DNA of 64,000 nt from Nocardioides sp. Iso805N (GCF_000364605.1 NZ_KB822579.1:339595-403594); one strand, 5' to 3'; positions 37,121 through 47,263 are shown, counted from the stretch's first letter. Notes: generated by a model not told the origin, from the sequence alone. Program-made: numbers and translations.

Positions 37121-38131
37121 ATGACCGAGGTACGCCAGCTGCGCCCGACGCCGGATCAGTTCGCCTACGCCTTCGGCGGCCGCGAGCCGCTGCTCGTCGT
37201 ACGGCCAGGCACGATCGTCGAGCTCTTCACCGAGGACTGTTACGCCGGCAAGGTGACCAGCGTCGACGACCTGCCGAGCGAGGTCTGCCAGTTCCCGTTC
37301 CTCAATCCCGTCACGGGCCCGATTGCGGTGGAGGGCGCCGAGGTCGGCGACACGCTCGCGGTGCACTTCGTCGAGATCACGCCGGCGCGCGATCTCGCGT
37401 TCTCCAGCACGTTCCCGCACTTCGGCGCACTCACGGGCACGCACCAGACGGCGATGCTGCACCCGGCGCTGGAGGAGCGGGTCTGGCGCTACGACATCGA
37501 CGTGGCAGCTGGCACCTGCACGTTCCGAGCCCGCAGGTCCGACCTGGTGATCGACCTGCCACTCGACCCGTTCCACGGGACGGTAGGTGTCGCCCCTGCG
37601 GCGGGCGAGACGATCATGTCCATCACGCCGGCTGCCCATGGCGGCAACATGGACACGCCCGAGATGCGCGCGGGGGTGACGGCGTACTTCCCCGTCAACG
37701 TACCCGGCGGACTGCTTGCGATCGGCGACGGTCATGCCCGCCAGGGCGAGGGCGAGGTGTGCGGGACTGCGATCGAGTCGGCGATGAACACCGTGGTGCT
37801 GGTCGACCTGATCAAGGGGCGCGCTCCTGTTTCGCCGCGGATGGAGAGCGATAGCTTCTTGATGACGACCGGCAACACCCGCCCGCTCGAGGACGCCTTC
37901 CGGATGAGCCAGAGTGACCTGGTCGGCTGGACCGCCGAACTCTTTGACCTGGAGCTGCTCGACGCGTACCAGCTGGTCAGCCAGGTGGGCCTTGCGCCGA
38001 CCGGAAACGTAGTCGACACCAACTACACGATGGTGGCCAAGTTCCCTAAGTCGCTGCTGGGTATCGACGCCTACGAGGGCATCCATCAGCGGCTCCGTGC
38101 GGCGGGACGCGACTACCTCCGTCACCGCTGA
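37121..38131 (+). CDS. Acetamidase/formamidase family protein
   Basis: 336 residues. Cytosolic amide hydrolase of the FmdA/AmdA fold. Family blocks are VRPGTIVELFTEDCYAG near the N terminus, NPVTGPIAVEGAEVGDTLAVHF, the central HGGNMDTPEM and GDGHARQGEGEVCGTAIE. It could release ammonia from formamide or acetamide, or act on another small amide. Spacing of over 100 nt from its neighbours suggests its own transcription. The start ATG 37121 has a possible GAGAAGGTGG site upstream. Confidence 0.92.
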   Translation: MTEVRQLRPTPDQFAYAFGGREPLLVVRPGTIVELFTEDCYAGKVTSVDDLPSEVCQFPFLNPVTGPIAVEGAEVGDTLAVHFVEITPARDLAFSSTFPHFGALTGTHQTAMLHPALEERVWRYDIDVAAGTCTFRARRSDLVIDLPLDPFHGTVGVAPAAGETIMSITPAAHGGNMDTPEMRAGVTAYFPVNVPGGLLAIGDGHARQGEGEVCGTAIESAMNTVVLVDLIKGRAPVSPRMESDSFLMTTGNTRPLEDAFRMSQSDLVGWTAELFDLELLDAYQLVSQVGLAPTGNVVDTNYTMVAKFPKSLLGIDAYEGIHQRLRAAGRDYLRHR

Positions 38132-38295
38132 GCCTGCGAGGCGAGGCCCGTCCCCGCCGATGCCCGGCCGCGACGTCCACAGGAGTAGCGGTTACTATGG
38201 TTCTGTCCGGCCCGGGGCGGCGTCATCGACGCGCTCTTCTCTGGGGCCGATGTGAACGATTCGCCACGCAACCGCGTGGCAGAACAGGACGTGGT

Positions 38296-40467
38296 GTGGC
38301 GGCAGAGGGTCGGCGCGCTTCCGGGCGGGGGAGGACCTCGCAGCGGCAGCGATCGCGGCAGCGGGACGAGGGCGGGCTGATTCCGGTCCTCGCCAAGGCC
38401 GTGCGTGAGGTCGAGATCGGCGTCCAGCGGGGACGGCCTGAGCCGACCCGCTTCCAGGTCGTCGCCCTGCTGGTGCGCGACGAGCGCCAGCGGCTCAAGT
38501 CCGATCCCGAGCTGACCGAGCCGGCCCGTGCCGCCGAGCTGAAGCGGCTCGACGGCATCGCCACCATCCTTGCCCAGACCGCGGCGCGCGAGCCGTCCCT
38601 GTTCGGGCTGCTCGGCGAGGACGCGGTCGAGTCCGATGCGACCCGCGGCCTACGGCGCCAGCTGCTCACCGCCGCGGGCCAGGACCCCGGCCCGGAGGCC
38701 GAGGAGCCGGTTCGCCGCGACACGACCGTCGTGCGGACCGAGCGGCAGGTGGTCCCGGCATCGGTGGCGCGAGCACAGCTGATGACGCCTTTCATGGTGC
38801 CTGACTTCTCCGCTGCGCCAGCTCGGGTGGAGACGCGCCGCCTGGTCGGGTGGGACCTGATCGGTCCGCTGCTCAACTCGTTCGAGCACCCAGCCCCAGG
38901 CGTCTCGTCCTGCATGGAGCTGCCGGGCGCCCGTCCTCCCGCCGTACTTCCGGCGGGGCTGTCGCTGATGGACCACCAGGCCCGTCTGGTGGCGTCGGTG
39001 GCGGACGGACACCGCACGTTCCTGCTCGCCGACGAGCCAGGTCTCGGCAAGACGGCTCAGTCGCTGCTCGCGGCCCAGGCGGCCGAGGCGTATCCGCTAC
39101 TGGTGGTGGTGCCCAACGTGGTCAAGACCAACTGGGCGCGCGAGGCGGCTCGCTGGACGCCGGGCCGCAGCGTCAGCGTGGTGCACGGCGACGGCAACGA
39201 CGTGGACGGTTTCGCCGACATCATCGTGCTCAACTACGAGATCCTCGATCGTCATGTCGGCTGGATCGGGGAGCACGGCTTCCGCGGGATGATCGTGGAC
39301 GAGGCGCACTTCATCAAGAACAAGAAGTCGCAGCGTTCCCAACACGTGCTGGAGATCGCCGACCGGGTGCGCCAGCGGGTCGCGAACCCGTTGATGATGG
39401 CGCTCACCGGTACGCCGCTGATCAACGACGTTGAGGACTTCCTCACGATCTGGCAGTTCCTCGGCTGGATCACCGAGCGCTCCCCGCGGCCGGGCCTGAT
39501 GGCCAGGCTCGAGGAGAGCGGCATGACGCCGGCCGACTTCGGGTTCTATCCGGCAGCACGCCAGGCGGTCGTCGACATGGGGATCGTGCGGCGCCGCAAG
39601 GTCGATGTCGCCGCCGACATCCCGGCCCGCCGGATCGCCGACCTGCCGGTCGAGCTCGACGATGCCGAGAGCCGCTCGATCCACGCCGCGGAGCGCGAGC
39701 TCGCGTTGCGGCTGGTCAAGCGCTACGACTCGGCCCTTGCTGCTCGGCGCGAGCATCGCGGGGTCGAGGTCGAGGGCATCGACCACGAGCTCGTACGCCG
39801 CGTCGCCGGCTGGGAGCTCGCCGACGGCGACGACTCCAGCACCGGCGACAACGTGTTCGCGATGGTGCGTCGGATCGGCCGCGCCAAGGCGGGCCTGGCG
39901 GCCGACTACGCCGCTCAGCTGGCCCGCAGCGCGGGCAAGGTGGTCTTCTTCGCCAAGCATCTCGACGTCCTGGACGCCGCGGGCGAGGTGTTCGACAAGC
40001 GCGGCATCACCTACACCGAGATCCGCGGCGACCAGTCCGCGACGGCCCGCACGAAGGCGATCGACTCCTTCGTGAACGACCCGGACGTCGCGATCATCGT
40101 CTGCTCGTTGACGGCGGCCGGTGTGGGCGTCAACCTCCAGGTCGCCTCGAACGTGGTGCTGGCCGAGCTCTCCTGGACAGATGCCGAGCAGACCCAGGCC
40201 ATCGACCGGGTGCACCGGATCGGGCAGACCGAGCCGGTCACCGCTTGGCGCGTGATCGCGGCCCAGACCCTCGATGCGCGGATCGCGGAGCTGATCGACC
40301 AGAAGGCCGGACTGGCCGCTCAGGCGCTGGACGGCATCGCCACCGAGGACGCGCTCTCGAGCGTCGACATCCGGCTCGAGGCACTGGTGCGACTGCTGGC
40401 CGATGCGCTGGCCGAGCGCGACGCGCCCAGCGACGACGCCGAGGACGTCGAGGTCGACCTGCACTGA
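38296..40467 (+). CDS. SNF2-family DEAD/DEAH helicase-like ATPase
   Basis: About 723 residues. Both halves of the SNF2 ATPase are present: Walker A DEPGLGKT (about 246-253), DEAH (335-338), motif III LTGTPLIND, and in the C-terminal half RGDQSATARTKAIDSF and the closing DRVHRIGQTEPV. A basic N-terminal region of about 120 residues lacks a recognised domain. The start is uncertain: GTG 38296 has AGGAC 5-6 nt upstream. The in-frame ATG at 38197 lies inside the likely -10 (TACTAT), so it is rejected. Converges on the RecB-like gene, suggesting a DNA repair neighbourhood. Confidence 0.88.
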   Translation: MAAEGRRASGRGRTSQRQRSRQRDEGGLIPVLAKAVREVEIGVQRGRPEPTRFQVVALLVRDERQRLKSDPELTEPARAAELKRLDGIATILAQTAAREPSLFGLLGEDAVESDATRGLRRQLLTAAGQDPGPEAEEPVRRDTTVVRTERQVVPASVARAQLMTPFMVPDFSAAPARVETRRLVGWDLIGPLLNSFEHPAPGVSSCMELPGARPPAVLPAGLSLMDHQARLVASVADGHRTFLLADEPGLGKTAQSLLAAQAAEAYPLLVVVPNVVKTNWAREAARWTPGRSVSVVHGDGNDVDGFADIIVLNYEILDRHVGWIGEHGFRGMIVDEAHFIKNKKSQRSQHVLEIADRVRQRVANPLMMALTGTPLINDVEDFLTIWQFLGWITERSPRPGLMARLEESGMTPADFGFYPAARQAVVDMGIVRRRKVDVAADIPARRIADLPVELDDAESRSIHAAERELALRLVKRYDSALAARREHRGVEVEGIDHELVRRVAGWELADGDDSSTGDNVFAMVRRIGRAKAGLAADYAAQLARSAGKVVFFAKHLDVLDAAGEVFDKRGITYTEIRGDQSATARTKAIDSFVNDPDVAIIVCSLTAAGVGVNLQVASNVVLAELSWTDAEQTQAIDRVHRIGQTEPVTAWRVIAAQTLDARIAELIDQKAGLAAQALDGIATEDALSSVDIRLEALVRLLADALAERDAPSDDAEDVEVDLH

Positions 40468-40483
40468 TCGGACCGATCGGTGC

Positions 40484-41332
40484 TCAGTCCGCTGCGGCGG
40501 GCCCCGGCAGTGGCGGCGGCGTGCCGCCGAAGGCGGGGCACAGCTCCTGGTGGGCGCACCAGGAGCAGAGCTTGCTGGGGCTGGGTCGCCAGTCGCCGGA
40601 CTGCTCGGCCGCCCTGATGGCATGCCAGATCGCGACCACCTTGCGCTCGGTGGCCCGCAGGTCGGCCTCGTCTGGCTGGTAGCGCAGCACCTCGCCGCTG
40701 CCCAGGTAGAGCAACTGCAGCATGGCCGGGACCTCGCCGCGGACACGCCACATCACCAAGGCGTAGAACTTCATCTGGAACAGCGCCTTGGCTTCGAAGC
40801 CAGGCCGAGGAGCTCGCCCGGTCTTATAGTCCACGACGCGGACCTCGCCGGTCGAGGCGACGTCGAGCCGATCCACGAAGCCGCGCAGCAGCAGCTTGGA
40901 CTCCAGCAGCGTCTCGACGTAGAGCTCGCGCTCGGCCGGCTCCAGCCGGCTCGGGTCCTCCACGGTGAAATAGCGCTCGAGCACCGTGCGGCAGGAGGTC
41001 ATCCAGCGCTCGCGCTCCGCCTCGGGCAGCATCTCGGCGAGCTCGGGCTCCGCCTCCTGCAGCTCGGTCCAGGCCGGAGCGAGCATGTCCAGCGCGGTGA
41101 CTGGCGTCCGATCGCGGGCCGGGAGGTCGAAGAGCTGCTCGAGGACCTTGTGCACGACCGTGCCGCGGACCGCGTCGGGCGAGGGCGGCTCAGGGAGCTT
41201 GTCCACCGACCGGAACCGGTAGAGCAGCGGACAGGTCATGAAGTCGGACGCCCGGCTAGGAGAGAGCGCGCCCAGGACGTGCAGGCCGTCGACGGGGGTC
41301 GACAGCAGCTCGGCAGGGGAGACAGCGCTCAT
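40484..41332 (-). CDS. RecB-family PD-(D/E)XK nuclease with Fe-S cluster motif
   Basis: 282 residues. The nuclease core has RGTVVHKVLEQLF, then GFVDRLDV and VRVVDYKTGRAPRPG (Asp, Asp-x-Lys). Four cysteines, one near the N terminus (FMTCPLLYRF) and three at the C terminus (CSWCAHQELCP), form the pattern of the Fe-S-clamped AddB/Cas4/RecB-like family. It is a stand-alone exonuclease, not linked to cas genes. TAAGGT (41341-41346, minus strand) lies 8 nt before ATG 41332. Divergent from the site-2 protease. Confidence 0.93.
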   Translation of the reverse strand: MSAVSPAELLSTPVDGLHVLGALSPSRASDFMTCPLLYRFRSVDKLPEPPSPDAVRGTVVHKVLEQLFDLPARDRTPVTALDMLAPAWTELQEAEPELAEMLPEAERERWMTSCRTVLERYFTVEDPSRLEPAERELYVETLLESKLLLRGFVDRLDVASTGEVRVVDYKTGRAPRPGFEAKALFQMKFYALVMWRVRGEVPAMLQLLYLGSGEVLRYQPDEADLRATERKVVAIWHAIRAAEQSGDWRPSPSKLCSWCAHQELCPAFGGTPPPLPGPAAAD

Positions 41333-41405
41333 GACACGAGACCTTAGGCGAGACCACCGACAGTCGCGGTAGCGACGCCGGACGCGACCGCCGTACGCGT
41401 TCGGC

Positions 41406-41411
41406 TAGGCT
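41406..41411 (+). promoter_or_regulatory. -10 hexamer of site-2 protease gene
   Basis: TAGGCT, 6 nt before GTG 41418. Confidence 0.5.
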
Positions 41412-41417
41412 CGGAGC

Positions 41418-42566
41418 GTGGCCGATCATCGACCGCGACCGCCGCAGCGTCAGCTCCCTCCCGGCGTCGTCAGGCTGGGGAGCATTGCCGGCAGCGACGT
41501 CCTGGTGACGCCGTCCTGGTTCCTGATCGCCGCATTGATCGTGGTCATCATGAGTCCGGTCATCGAGAGCGTGCAGCCGGGCCTGGGCGCGCTGAAGTAC
41601 GTCGCAGGCTTCGTCTTCGCCGTGATGCTCTACGGCGCGGTGCTCATCCACGAGGCGGCCCATGCCGTCGTCGCGACCCGGCTGGGCTACCCGGTCGGAC
41701 CGATCACCATCCACTTCCTCGGCGGCGCCACCCAGGTCGAGGAGGAGTCACGGCGGCCCCGCGACGAGTTCCTGATCGCCGTGGTCGGCCCGCTGACCTC
41801 GTTGCTGATCGCGGGCGTGGGAGCGCTGCTGTGGTGGGCCGGTCCGGACGGCCTGCTCCTCTTCGCCGTGCAGTTCCTCGCGGGGGCGAACCTCTTCGTC
41901 GGCGTGCTCAATCTCGTGCCGGGGCTGCCCCTGGACGGTGGCCGCGTGATGCGGGCAGCGGTGTGGGGCGCGACCAAGAGCATGCACCGAGGCACGCTGG
42001 TGGCCGGCTGGATCGGCCGCGGCGCAGCCGTGTGCGTGATGGCCTGGCCGTTTGTTGCCCAAGCCATCACCGGCCGGACGGCGTCGCTCTACAACGTGAT
42101 GTGGGGGTTCCTCCTCGGCATGTTCCTGTGGTCGGGCGCGACCGCCTCCATGAGCCATTCCCGGATTCAGCAGCGACTGCCGCAGCTGGTCGCGCGCAAC
42201 CTCGCCCGCCGTACGCTGACCGTGCCCGCCGACCTCCCTCTCGCCGAGGCCGTACGCCGCGCGCAGGAGGACCACGCCGGGGCGATCGTCACGGTGACCT
42301 CCTCCGGCACACCCATCGGGCTGGTCAACGAGGCGGCACTGCTGGCCACCCCGCCCGAGCGACGGCCGTGGATGCCGACCTCCGCGGTGGCTCGCACGCT
42401 GACCGACGGACTCTCGCTGCCCGCCACCATCCACGGTGAGGACCTCATCCGGGCGATCGGCGCGATGCCCTCGCCGGAGTACCTGCTGCTGGAGGAGGAC
42501 GGCTCCATCTTCGGCGTGCTCGCGACCGCCGACGTGGATGCGGCCTTCCAGCAGGGCGGCCGATAG
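41418..42566 (+). CDS. Site-2 protease family membrane metalloprotease with CBS domains
   Basis: 382 residues. M50 peptidase that cuts substrates inside the membrane. The zinc motif HEAAH lies at about residue 78, and the second metal segment is GLPLDGGRVMRA, with about five to six helices in total. A C-terminal CBS pair (about 265-380) suggests control by an adenine nucleotide. It belongs to the Rip3/SpoIVFB-like branch that lacks a PDZ domain. Its TAG stop codon is also the first three bases of the -10 hexamer of trmI. Confidence 0.93.
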   Translation: MADHRPRPPQRQLPPGVVRLGSIAGSDVLVTPSWFLIAALIVVIMSPVIESVQPGLGALKYVAGFVFAVMLYGAVLIHEAAHAVVATRLGYPVGPITIHFLGGATQVEEESRRPRDEFLIAVVGPLTSLLIAGVGALLWWAGPDGLLLFAVQFLAGANLFVGVLNLVPGLPLDGGRVMRAAVWGATKSMHRGTLVAGWIGRGAAVCVMAWPFVAQAITGRTASLYNVMWGFLLGMFLWSGATASMSHSRIQQRLPQLVARNLARRTLTVPADLPLAEAVRRAQEDHAGAIVTVTSSGTPIGLVNEAALLATPPERRPWMPTSAVARTLTDGLSLPATIHGEDLIRAIGAMPSPEYLLLEEDGSIFGVLATADVDAAFQQGGR

Positions 42567-42569
42567 CCT
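42564..42569 (+). promoter_or_regulatory. -10 hexamer of trmI overlapping upstream stop codon
   Basis: TAGCCT, 7 nt before ATG 42577. The first three bases are the stop codon of the site-2 protease. Confidence 0.5.
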
Positions 42570-42576
42570 TCCGGGC

Positions 42577-43593
42577 ATGTCCGACGCGCTCGACCCCAAC
42601 ACCGACGTCCCTGCCGAGGCCTGGTCGGGGGTGCACAGGGGTGTGCTGCGCGAGGGCGAGTGGGTGCGGCTGACCGACGCCAAGGGCCGTCGGCACAACT
42701 TCGAGCTCGTCGCGGGCAAGCGCTTCTTCTCCAACAAGGGCCACCTCGAGCACGACGACCTGATCGGTCGCGAGGAGGGCTTCACCATCACCTCCTCGGT
42801 CGGCGGCGAATACCTCGTCTTCCGGCCGCTGCTGTCGGAGTTCGTGGTCTCGATGCCGCGCGGCGCCGCCGTGGTCTATCCCAAGGATGCCGCCCAGATC
42901 GTCGCGATGGCCGACATCTTCCCGGGCGCCCACGTCGTCGAGGCCGGCGTCGGCTCCGGCGCGCTCACGTGCTCGCTGCTGCGTGCTGTCGGCCCGCACG
43001 GCCGGGTGACCTCGTTCGAGCGGCGCGAGGAGTTCGCCGACGTGGCCCGCAAGAACGTCGGCCAGTTCTTCGGCGCGGAGCCGCCGACCTGGTCGCTCAA
43101 CCTCGGCGACCTGCAGGAGGAGCTGCCGCGCTCCGGCGCCAAGGCCGACCGGATCATCCTGGACATGCTCGCCCCGTGGGAGTGCGTCGACGCTGCAGGC
43201 GAGGCGCTGCGTCCCGGCGGCATCCTGTGCGGGTACGTCGCGACCACCACCCAGATGTCGCTCTTCGTGGAGACGCTGCGCGCCCACGGCGGGTTCACCG
43301 AGCCGCAGGCGTGGGAGTCGCTGGTCCGCGACTGGCACGTCGAGGGCCTGGCCGTCCGGCCCGGGCACAAGATGATCGGCCACACCGCCTTCCTGGTGAC
43401 CGCACGCCGGCTCGCGCCGGGGGCCAAGCCGCCGCGCAAGACCCGTCGACCGGCGCCCGGCGCCTATGGCTCGGACTACCGCGGCCCGAGGCCTGCGGAC
43501 ATGCCGGAGCCCGCCGCCGACCCGGCGGCCCAGCCGGTGACGGAGCCGCTGGACGCACCCGCCGCCGCGGTCGAGGAGTCCGTCGAGGACTGA
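42577..43593 (+). CDS. trmI: tRNA (adenine-58-N1)-methyltransferase
   Basis: 338 residues. AdoMet-dependent methylation of A58 in tRNA. The N-terminal beta domain (GVLREGEWVRLTDAKGRRHNFELVAGK) and the Rossmann core with the AdoMet loop EAGVGSGALTCSLL, then DMLAPWE, match the TrmI family. A Pro/Ala/Glu-rich tail of about 55 residues after residue 285 is an addition common in actinobacteria and probably disordered. The start ATG 42577 has a -10 hexamer 7 nt upstream. TrmI directly upstream of the proteasome ATPase is the conserved order. Confidence 0.95.
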   Translation: MSDALDPNTDVPAEAWSGVHRGVLREGEWVRLTDAKGRRHNFELVAGKRFFSNKGHLEHDDLIGREEGFTITSSVGGEYLVFRPLLSEFVVSMPRGAAVVYPKDAAQIVAMADIFPGAHVVEAGVGSGALTCSLLRAVGPHGRVTSFERREEFADVARKNVGQFFGAEPPTWSLNLGDLQEELPRSGAKADRIILDMLAPWECVDAAGEALRPGGILCGYVATTTQMSLFVETLRAHGGFTEPQAWESLVRDWHVEGLAVRPGHKMIGHTAFLVTARRLAPGAKPPRKTRRPAPGAYGSDYRGPRPADMPEPAADPAAQPVTEPLDAPAAAVEESVED

Positions 43594-43674
43594 TCCACCG
43601 CACCGGCATCAGCCGGTGAACGGCCCGCAACCGATTCGTGACCAACACGTTCGGGCAACCGCGCGGATCTGCTC

Positions 43675-43719
43675 TTCCATTGTCGTACTCCGCGGGTAGG
43701 GTCCTAGACCTAGGAGGTG
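43675..43719 (+). promoter_or_regulatory. Promoter and ribosome site of arc
   Basis: A weak -35 (TTCCAT, 43675-43680), 16-bp spacing and -10 TAGGGT (43697-43702), followed by an AGGAGGTG ribosome site (43712-43719) 6 nt before ATG 43726. In contrast to its neighbours, arc has a short leader with a near-perfect Shine-Dalgarno. Confidence 0.6.
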
Positions 43720-43725
43720 TGACAG

Positions 43726-45465
43726 ATGTCGACATCCGACGGTTTCACCGGTTCCGGGCACAGCCCTGAGGAGCCCACGCAGCACGCCCGAGGCTTCGAC
43801 GCGTACGGCGACCAGCCCTTCGGCGCGCGCGGCCCCGACGCCCGACTCGCCGACACGCAGCGCTCGCTCGCAGCGGTCACCGCACAGAACGAGCGCCTCG
43901 CCTCCACGTTGCGCGACGCGCGCGACCAGATCCTCAAGCTCAAGGAGGAGGTCGACCGGTTGGCCCAGCCGCCCGCCGGCTTCGGCACGTTCCTCAGCGC
44001 CAACGAGGACGACACGATCGATGTCTTCACCGGGGGCCGCAAGCTGCGGGTGACGGTCTCACCCAACGTCGACGTCCCGTCCTTGCAGCGTGGCCAGGAG
44101 GTGATGCTCAACGAGGCACTCAACGTCGTGGACGCGCTCGCCTTCGAGAAGATCGGCGAGGTGGTGATGTTCAAGGAGCTCCTCGCCGACGGCGAGCGGG
44201 CGCTCGTCATCGCCAACGCGGACGAGGAGCGGGTGGTCCGGATCGCGGCGCCGCTGCTCGGCGAGCACATCCGGGCCGGCGACGCCCTGCTGCTGGAGTC
44301 CCGTTCCGGCTACGTCTACGAGAAGGTGCCGAAGTCCGAGGTCGAGGAGCTCGTCCTGGAGGAGGTCCCTGACATCTCCTACGACTCGATCGGTGGCCTG
44401 GGCGACCAGATCGAGATGATCACCGACGCGGTCGAGCTGCCCTACCTCTACCCGGACCTGTTCCTCGAGCACGAGCTGCGTCCGCCGAAGGGCATCCTGC
44501 TCTACGGCCCGCCGGGCTGCGGCAAGACGCTGATCGCCAAGGCGGTCGCCAACTCGCTCGCGAAGAAGGTCGCCACCAAGACCGGATCCGAGGGGAAGTC
44601 CTACTTCCTCAACATCAAGGGTCCCGAGCTGCTGAACAAGTATGTCGGCGAGACCGAACGGCACATCCGGTTGGTCTTCCAGCGCGCCCGGGAGAAGGCC
44701 TCAGCGGGCACTCCGGTGATCGTGTTCTTCGACGAGATGGACTCGTTGTTCCGCACCCGCGGCACCGGTGTCTCCTCGGACGTGGAGAACACCATCGTTC
44801 CGCAGCTGCTCAGCGAGATCGACGGCGTCGAGGCGTTGGAGAACGTGCTGGTCATCGGCGCCTCCAACCGCGAGGACATGATCGACCCGGCGATCCTTCG
44901 ACCGGGCCGGCTCGACGTGAAGATCAAGATCGAGCGCCCCGACGCCCAGGCCGCCCGCGACATCTTCACCAAGTACCTCACGGCGAACCTGCCGCTGCAC
45001 GGCGACGACCTGGCCGAGTTCGGCGGTGATCGCGTCGCGACAGCGGCGGCGATGATCGACGCGACCGTCACCCGGATGTACACCGAGTCCGAGGAGAACC
45101 GCTTCCTGGAGGTCACCTACGCCAACGGTGACAAGGAGGTCCTCTACTTCAAGGACTTCAACTCCGGCGCGATGATCCAGAACATCGTCGACCGCGCCAA
45201 GAAGATGGCGATCAAGCAGTTCATCGAGTCCGGTGCCGACCTGGGCCAGAAGGGCCTGCGGGTCGCGCACCTGCTGCAGGCGTGCGTGGACGAGTTCAAG
45301 GAGAACGAGGACCTGCCCAACACCACCAACCCGGACGACTGGGCCCGCATCTCCGGCAAGAAGGGCGAGCGGATCGTCTTCATCCGCACGCTCATCACCG
45401 GCAAGCAGGGCTCCGAGCCGGGGCGCTCCATCGAGCAGGTCGCCGCCACGGGTCAGTACCTCTGA
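43726..45465 (+). CDS. arc: Proteasome-activating ATPase (ARC/Mpa)
   Basis: 579 residues. AAA+ hexamer that unfolds pupylated proteins and feeds them to the 20S core. An N-terminal coiled coil (about 40-85) that binds Pup is followed by OB domains and the AAA module: Walker A GPPGCGKT (261-268), Walker B FFDEMD (Asp336, Glu337) and the arginine-finger region RPGRLDVK. The C terminus ends QYL, a hydrophobic-Tyr-X gate-opening tail. First of the locus, it has its own promoter and strong ribosome site. Dop follows 17 nt later. Confidence 0.97.
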   Translation: MSTSDGFTGSGHSPEEPTQHARGFDAYGDQPFGARGPDARLADTQRSLAAVTAQNERLASTLRDARDQILKLKEEVDRLAQPPAGFGTFLSANEDDTIDVFTGGRKLRVTVSPNVDVPSLQRGQEVMLNEALNVVDALAFEKIGEVVMFKELLADGERALVIANADEERVVRIAAPLLGEHIRAGDALLLESRSGYVYEKVPKSEVEELVLEEVPDISYDSIGGLGDQIEMITDAVELPYLYPDLFLEHELRPPKGILLYGPPGCGKTLIAKAVANSLAKKVATKTGSEGKSYFLNIKGPELLNKYVGETERHIRLVFQRAREKASAGTPVIVFFDEMDSLFRTRGTGVSSDVENTIVPQLLSEIDGVEALENVLVIGASNREDMIDPAILRPGRLDVKIKIERPDAQAARDIFTKYLTANLPLHGDDLAEFGGDRVATAAAMIDATVTRMYTESEENRFLEVTYANGDKEVLYFKDFNSGAMIQNIVDRAKKMAIKQFIESGADLGQKGLRVAHLLQACVDEFKENEDLPNTTNPDDWARISGKKGERIVFIRTLITGKQGSEPGRSIEQVAATGQYL

Positions 45466-45470
45466 GTGCG

Positions 45471-45476
45471 TAGGCT
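45471..45476 (+). promoter_or_regulatory. -10 hexamer of dop
   Basis: TAGGCT, 6 nt before ATG 45483, in the 17-nt spacer after arc. Confidence 0.5.
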
Positions 45477-45482
45477 CGAACC

Positions 45483-47006
45483 ATGAGTGTTCGACGCGTG
45501 ATGGGGACCGAGATCGAGTATGGCATCTCGGTCGCGGGCCAGCCGTTGGCGAATCCGATGGTCGCGTCCTCGCAGATCGTCAACGCCTACGCGTCGTCCA
45601 CGCTGAAGGCGCGTCGCGCACGCTGGGACTTCGAAGAGGAGTCCCCGCTGCGCGACGCGCGCGGGTTCGACATGAGCCGCCAGGTCGCCGATCCCAGCCA
45701 GCTGACGGACGAGGACCTCGGCCTGGCCAACGTCATCCTCACCAACGGCGCGCGGCTCTACGTCGACCACGCCCACCCGGAGTTCTCCACGCCGGAGGTG
45801 ACCACGCCGCTGGACGCGGTGCGTTGGGACAAGGCGGGGGAGCAGATCATGCTCGACGCCACCCGCGCGGCCCAACGCCTGCCCGGTAACCCGCAGATCT
45901 CGCTCTACAAGAACAACACCGACAACAAGGGCGCCTCCTACGGCGCCCACGAGAACTACCTGATGCGCCGCTCCACGCCGTTCGGTGACATCGTCAAGCA
46001 CCTGACGCCGTTCTTCGTCAGCCGGCAGGTCTTCGCCGGCGCGGGCCGGGTGGGGCTCGGCCAGGACGGTCGCGGTCACGACGGCCGCAAGCACGGCTTC
46101 CAGCTCAGCCAGCGGGCGGACTTCTTCGAGGTCGAGGTCGGCCTCGAGACGACGCTCAAGCGGCCCATCATCAACACCCGTGACGAGCCGCACGCGGATC
46201 CGGAGAAGTACCGCCGGCTGCACGTCATCATCGGGGACGCCAATCTCGCCGAGATCTCGACGTACCTCAAGATCGGCACGACCTCGTTGGTGCTGGCGAT
46301 GATCGAGGAGAAGTTCATCGGTCGCGACCTCACGCTCGATGGCCCGGTCGCGGCGCTCCGTGCGGTCAGTCACGACCCCACCCTCAAGCACACCGTGACC
46401 CTCAAGGACGGTCGCAGCCTGACCGGGATCCAGCTGCAGCTCGAATACCTCGACCTCGCCAAGAAGTACGTCGAGGATCGCTACGGCGCCGATGCCGATC
46501 CACAGACCAAGGACGTCCTGGAGCGCTGGGAGTCTGTCCTGGATCGGCTCGAGCGCGACCCGATGCTCTGTGCCGCCGAGTTGGACTGGGTCGCCAAGCT
46601 CAAGCTGCTGCAGTCCTACCGGGACCGCGACGGGTTGGAGTGGAACGACGCCAAGCTGCACCTGATCGACCTGCAGTATGCCGACATCCGTCCCGAGAAG
46701 GGGCTCTACCACAGACTGGTGCGGGCCGGCCGGATCGAGCGGCTGCTCGACGACGCCACCATCGAGTCCGCGATGCACGAGCCGCCGAGCGACACGCGCG
46801 CTTACTTCCGGGGCCGCTGCCTGGAGAAGTACTCCGAGAACGTCGCCGCCGCGAGCTGGGACTCGGTCATCTTCGACCTGCCCGGCCGCGAGTCGCTGCA
46901 GCGCGTGCCGACCATCGACCCGATGCGCGGCACCCGGAGCAGTGTCGGCGCACTGATCGACTCCTGTGAGACCGCTTCACAGCTGTTCGATGCGCTGACC
47001 CGCTAA
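45483..47006 (+). CDS. dop: Deamidase/depupylase of Pup
   Basis: 507 residues. Deamidates the C-terminal Gln of Pup to Glu and removes Pup from substrates; glutamine-synthetase fold. Features are [11 protein letters not shown] with the metal-binding Glu, the Dop-loop region rich in Ala/Arg (about 35-80), [18 protein letters not shown] and [19 protein letters not shown]. It differs from PafA by its longer N-terminal loop. Since the encoded Pup ends in GGQ, Dop is required before ligation. Its TAA stop is part of the -10 hexamer of pup. Confidence 0.97.
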   Translation: MSVRRVMGTEIEYGISVAGQPLANPMVASSQIVNAYASSTLKARRARWDFEEESPLRDARGFDMSRQVADPSQLTDEDLGLANVILTNGARLYVDHAHPEFSTPEVTTPLDAVRWDKAGEQIMLDATRAAQRLPGNPQISLYKNNTDNKGASYGAHENYLMRRSTPFGDIVKHLTPFFVSRQVFAGAGRVGLGQDGRGHDGRKHGFQLSQRADFFEVEVGLETTLKRPIINTRDEPHADPEKYRRLHVIIGDANLAEISTYLKIGTTSLVLAMIEEKFIGRDLTLDGPVAALRAVSHDPTLKHTVTLKDGRSLTGIQLQLEYLDLAKKYVEDRYGADADPQTKDVLERWESVLDRLERDPMLCAAELDWVAKLKLLQSYRDRDGLEWNDAKLHLIDLQYADIRPEKGLYHRLVRAGRIERLLDDATIESAMHEPPSDTRAYFRGRCLEKYSENVAAASWDSVIFDLPGRESLQRVPTIDPMRGTRSSVGALIDSCETASQLFDALTR

Positions 47007-47009
47007 GTT
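47004..47009 (+). promoter_or_regulatory. -10 hexamer of pup overlapping dop stop
   Basis: TAAGTT, 7 nt before ATG 47017, sharing TAA with the dop stop codon. Confidence 0.45.
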
Positions 47010-47016
47010 GGGAGAC

Positions 47017-47214
47017 ATGGCACAGGAACAGAAGCAGCCGCGGAAGTCCGAGGCCGACGAGGACGTTGTCGACGCCGCCGAGACGAGCGATGTCGCCGAG
47101 CGCAAGGAAGCTCTCGATAACGACATCGACGACATCCTCGACGAGATCGATGACGTGCTCGAGACCAACGCCGAGGACTTCGTCAAGTCGTTCATCCAGA
47201 AGGGCGGCCAGTGA
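47017..47214 (+). CDS. pup: Prokaryotic ubiquitin-like protein Pup
   Basis: 65 residues. Small intrinsically disordered tag linked through its C-terminal Glu to substrate lysines. The sequence is acidic, with the Mpa-binding helix around [18 protein letters not shown] and the end SFIQKGGQ. The final Gln must be deamidated by Dop. The ATG 47017 is preferred over the TTG 9 nt upstream because TAAGTT lies 7 nt before the ATG. It is followed 49 nt later by prcB. Confidence 0.97.
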   Translation: MAQEQKQPRKSEADEDVVDAAETSDVAERKEALDNDIDDILDEIDDVLETNAEDFVKSFIQKGGQ

Positions 47215-47263
47215 GCACCCCTCATCGTCACTCGCTCCGCTCACACCACGTCGGGGAGTCCGC

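Noticed and set aside
38197..38295. In-frame ATG at 38197 as start of the SNF2 gene
   Set aside because: The ATG overlaps a likely -10 hexamer (TACTAT), and the added residues are Arg-rich with no conservation pattern.
40467..40484. GATCGG-A-CCGATC near the SNF2/RecB-like junction as a terminator
   Set aside because: Stem is only 6 bp with a 1-nt centre, so it cannot form a stable hairpin loop; more likely chance.
40484..41332. Cas4-like nuclease pointing to a CRISPR system
   Set aside because: The Fe-S RecB-like nuclease has no cas neighbours and no repeat array is present in the window; the same family exists as a stand-alone exonuclease across actinobacteria.
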